Assembly (NCBI GenBank): GCA_964384205.1
Contig: CAYLKS010000054.1
Location: 1 to 19,714 of the forward strand
Source of the DNA: CAYLKS01 sp964384205 [NCBI: uncultured bacterium]
Lineage (GTDB): Bacteria; JAGOEH01
Length of the DNA: 19,714 nucleotides
Reading direction: 5' to 3'
The notes beneath the pieces were generated by a model that was not told where the DNA came from, searched no databases, and saw only the letters and a program-made list of their open reading frames with translations. This document shows positions 18,081 to 19,714 of this stretch, one piece after another; within the stretch, counting starts at the first letter, position 1, and each line of letters begins with the position of its first letter. The position numbers and the translations under genes are program-made.

Positions 18081-18251
18081 ATGAAAAGGGCATTATTCTG
18101 GGTTATTATTTTATTTTCTAAAATATTGGCTCAAAGTCCACCTCCACCACCGCCTATTCCACGAATTCATAATGTCCCAATAAAATTAGATTTGATATTT
18201 TTATTTATTGCATTATATTTTTATTATAAAATTGTAGGTAGGAAAAAATGA
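18081..18251 (+). CDS. 56-residue Pro-rich protein with a PID-CTERM-like sorting signal, candidate exosortase substrate
   Basis: This protein is very short but well designed. Residues 1-17 are a signal peptide (MKRALFWVIILFSKILA, cut before Gln18 or nearby). Residues 19-27 are a proline run (SPPPPPPIP), followed by a short polar stretch. VPIKLD (32-37) leads into a hydrophobic helix (38-49) and a basic end (KIVGRKK). A short motif, a membrane helix and a basic tail form the tripartite plan of exosortase sorting signals. The Pro-rich stretch with a Pro-Ile motif recalls the small PID-CTERM proteins of Bacteroidota as I remember them; here Lys35-Leu36-Asp37 replaces the Asp directly after Ile. 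It starts 1 bp after the exosortase stop, behind a perfect AGGAGG. If cut near the motif, the released piece would be only 15-20 residues. Its function is unknown. Confidence 0.75.
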   Translation: MKRALFWVIILFSKILAQSPPPPPPIPRIHNVPIKLDLIFLFIALYFYYKIVGRKK

Positions 18252-18578
18252 ATAAATCTTTATTAATTTATTGATTTAAAAATTTTTTGTATTTGTCAAA
18301 ATAATAAATTATTAGCCTTATTAAGATTTTATGATTATATTATTGAAAAGTAATTAGTTATTACTAATTATATAAAAAAGAATAGATTATTAGCTGGAGA
18401 TATGCCAAAAGGGGAGACCCTATAAAATTAAATTTAAACAAAGGGGTAATTATTATGATTTGGCAGAGGGTATCTTAGATAAAAAGAAAAAGAAGCACAA
18501 TTTATGTAATTATAAAAAATGGGGGTGGTAAGTTTATACTTTCTTTATAAAATTGCTTCTGGCATTATAAAATTTAGT
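18252..18578 (+). pseudogene. Spacer with an apparent eroded plus-strand gene
   Basis: No intact gene is seen. An ATG at 18248 overlaps the stop of the 56-residue gene (ATGA), as in coupled operons, but its frame ends after eight codons (MNKSLLIY) at 18274. Further on, 18381-18425 reads NRLLAGDMPKGETL before a stop. A one-base shift at the GGGG near 18443 then opens a frame with GNYYDLAEGILDKKKKK that runs to a stop at 18529-18531. These pieces look like remnants of one gene that once followed the exosortase pair. I cannot name its family. Confidence 0.35.
18351..18370. repeat. Perfect AT-rich hairpin
   Basis: TAATTAGT (18351-18358) and ACTAATTA (18363-18370) form an 8-bp stem with the 4-nt loop TATT. 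No T-tract follows on the plus strand, so a terminator role is doubtful. It may be a chance palindrome in AT-rich DNA or a weak end signal for the exosortase operon. Confidence 0.35.
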
Positions 18579-19698
18579 TTATAAATATCTCAAATTTTCC
18601 AAACGTTGCTTCATTTTATCCTGAGCCGATGAATCTCCAATGATTTTTTTTAGTTTGTCTGCTTTGTTAATATTTTTCAATAATGCTGGTAATCATCATA
18701 TTTTGTTATAAATATGTCTTTAAGAGGCTTGCTATCGAAATGTTTTGCAATAGGAATGTTACGCATGTAAAAAATAGTTGCTAAAATATCATATATAGTA
18801 ACATGATTTATTTTAAAGCCTTTTTTTATATTTTCCCATAAATCAAAATTAAATCAAAATTGCCGCCTGATGAAGCTGATAAAGTATGAGTAAAAGTACC
18901 TTTTTTACTTCATCAAAACCATGATCAGATATAATAATTAAAGTGCCATTTTCTTTTAATAGAAGGCGATATAGTTTCCAATTAATTTACCAAAAAAACA
19001 TATATCTTTTTTGATTGTGTCATTAAACCTTATATCGTTTTGATAATAATGATATTTTAAATATGAATGTGATAGGAGATCTATTAATTGAAGGTAAACT
19101 GCATAAACTTTTGATGTTTTCTTTATTATATAATATTTTAGGAGTTCATTATACACTTTATCCTGTACATAAGTCATTTTAAAATCAGCATATATATTAT
19201 AACTGTATGATTTTTTACTTTTATAAAATTTTTTATATTCTTTTTTTCATCTAAATTAAAAGATAAATTTATTTCTTCTTTGGATATTAAAGAGAGATAT
19301 TTTGCGATTTTTGATAAATTGTTAATTTCAGAATCAGAGTATATTAATTTGTAATTTCCATTTTGCGTAATATATATATATATAATGAGTAGCGTTATAG
19401 AATAAAATTCCCCCTTGGTATAATAAAGCTTTTAATATTTCCTATATTATATTCTCCAAAATTTATTATGCCATGTTTGTCTGGTTTAATTCCAGTAGCA
19501 ATAGAAGTCCATATTAATGGAGATAATACAGGGGGTTAAAGTTGATAATTTGCCAAAATTTCCATTTTTTTATTAAATACTAAATATGTGGTAACTTATT
19601 TTGTAATTTGTCAATTAATTGAAGTTCTAATGCATCTATGCCGATAAAAAAAATTCTTCCATTCAAATATTTAATCCTTTTTTATTATTATATATCAT
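18579..19698 (-). pseudogene. Broken alkaline-phosphatase-superfamily phosphodiesterase (type I phosphodiesterase/nucleotide pyrophosphatase type)
   Basis: Read leftwards from ATG 19698, the three frames together give a recognisable enzyme. RIFFIGIDALELQLIDKL supplies the first metal-binding Asp. SPLIWTSIATGIKPDKHGI holds the Thr nucleophile region. YADFKMTYVQDKVY is followed by AVYLQLIDLLSH (metal Asp and His), LIIISDHGFDEVKKG (Asp-His), a Thr-His pair, and a tail with IYDILATIFYMRNIPIAKHF. It ends at the TAA at 18579-18581. Lesions include an in-frame TAG (19580-19582), A-tracts one base short on the coding strand (T-runs at 19678-19683, 19565-19571, 19211-19216 and 18901-18906), an extra G at 19531-19535, and further shifts near 18975, 18836 and 18690. 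A stretch of perhaps 60-80 residues normally following the nucleophile region seems to be missing. A 73-codon open frame at 18956-19177 is one of its fragments, not a gene. Confidence 0.82.
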
Positions 19699-19714
19699 GG
19701 TTTTCTATATTTAT

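Noticed and set aside
18351-18370. The AT hairpin as a terminator of the exosortase operon
   Set aside because: The stem has only two G-C pairs and no T-tract follows, so it would be a poor intrinsic terminator; it is kept only as an inverted repeat.
18956-19177. A 73-codon minus-strand frame as an independent small gene
   Set aside because: Its sequence (MTYVQDKVY through LIDLLSH) is the middle of the phosphodiesterase family, and the matching parts continue in other frames on both sides, so it is a pseudogene fragment.

Overview
This window is very AT-rich (roughly a quarter G+C by eye) and probably comes from a diderm bacterium of the FCB type (Bacteroidota or related candidate phyla). 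A large secreted protein ends in a type IX secretion (T9SS, Por-tail) sorting domain, signal peptides end in forms such as LAQ, and a MacA-like adaptor implies an outer membrane. Several promoters look like TTGACA/TATAAT and good AGGAGG ribosome sites are common, and a CheZ-domain protein is present. All three fit a relative of Bacteroidota better than a classical member. I cannot name the organism.

Layout. 1-315: a consensus promoter followed by palindromic and 20-bp-periodic operator-like repeats. 316-3312: an exported M16C (presequence-protease type) zinc peptidase, closed by a strong intrinsic terminator. 3373-4014: no gene seen. 4015-6385: a copper module, CopA Cu(+)-ATPase plus a CopZ-like chaperone. 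6382-10638, minus strand: a four-gene MacAB-like export operon transcribed HlyD/MacA adaptor, permease, permease, ATPase; its last stop codon overlaps that of copZ. 10752-12135, plus strand: an orphan degenerate receiver fused to a CheZ phosphatase domain, overlapping a small two-helix membrane protein. 12136-12983: mostly non-coding, with a possible eroded gene and a good promoter. 12984-16019: a 1011-residue secreted beta-propeller (Ycf48/BNR-like) protein with a T9SS tail. 16085-18251: a tight cluster of a GT4 glycosyltransferase, a four-helix membrane protein, a miniature exosortase, and a 56-residue protein made of signal peptide, proline run, Pro-Ile motif, transmembrane helix and basic tail. 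18252-19714: decaying DNA, including a frameshifted alkaline-phosphatase-superfamily phosphodiesterase on the minus strand.

The most interesting part is 17250-18251. The exosortase keeps the Cys/Arg/His triad in only 160 residues, and the gene 1 bp downstream, behind a perfect ribosome site, looks like its dedicated substrate. It resembles the small Pro-rich 'PID-CTERM' type proteins I recall from Bacteroidota. If the two work together, this is a very compact protein-sorting pair whose processed product would be only some 15-20 residues long. It lies beside a gene whose product uses a different surface-sorting route (T9SS). Other points of interest are the phosphoacceptor-less receiver-CheZ fusion, the periodic palindromes at the left end, and the fresh-looking pseudogene whose lesions mostly fall in homopolymers.
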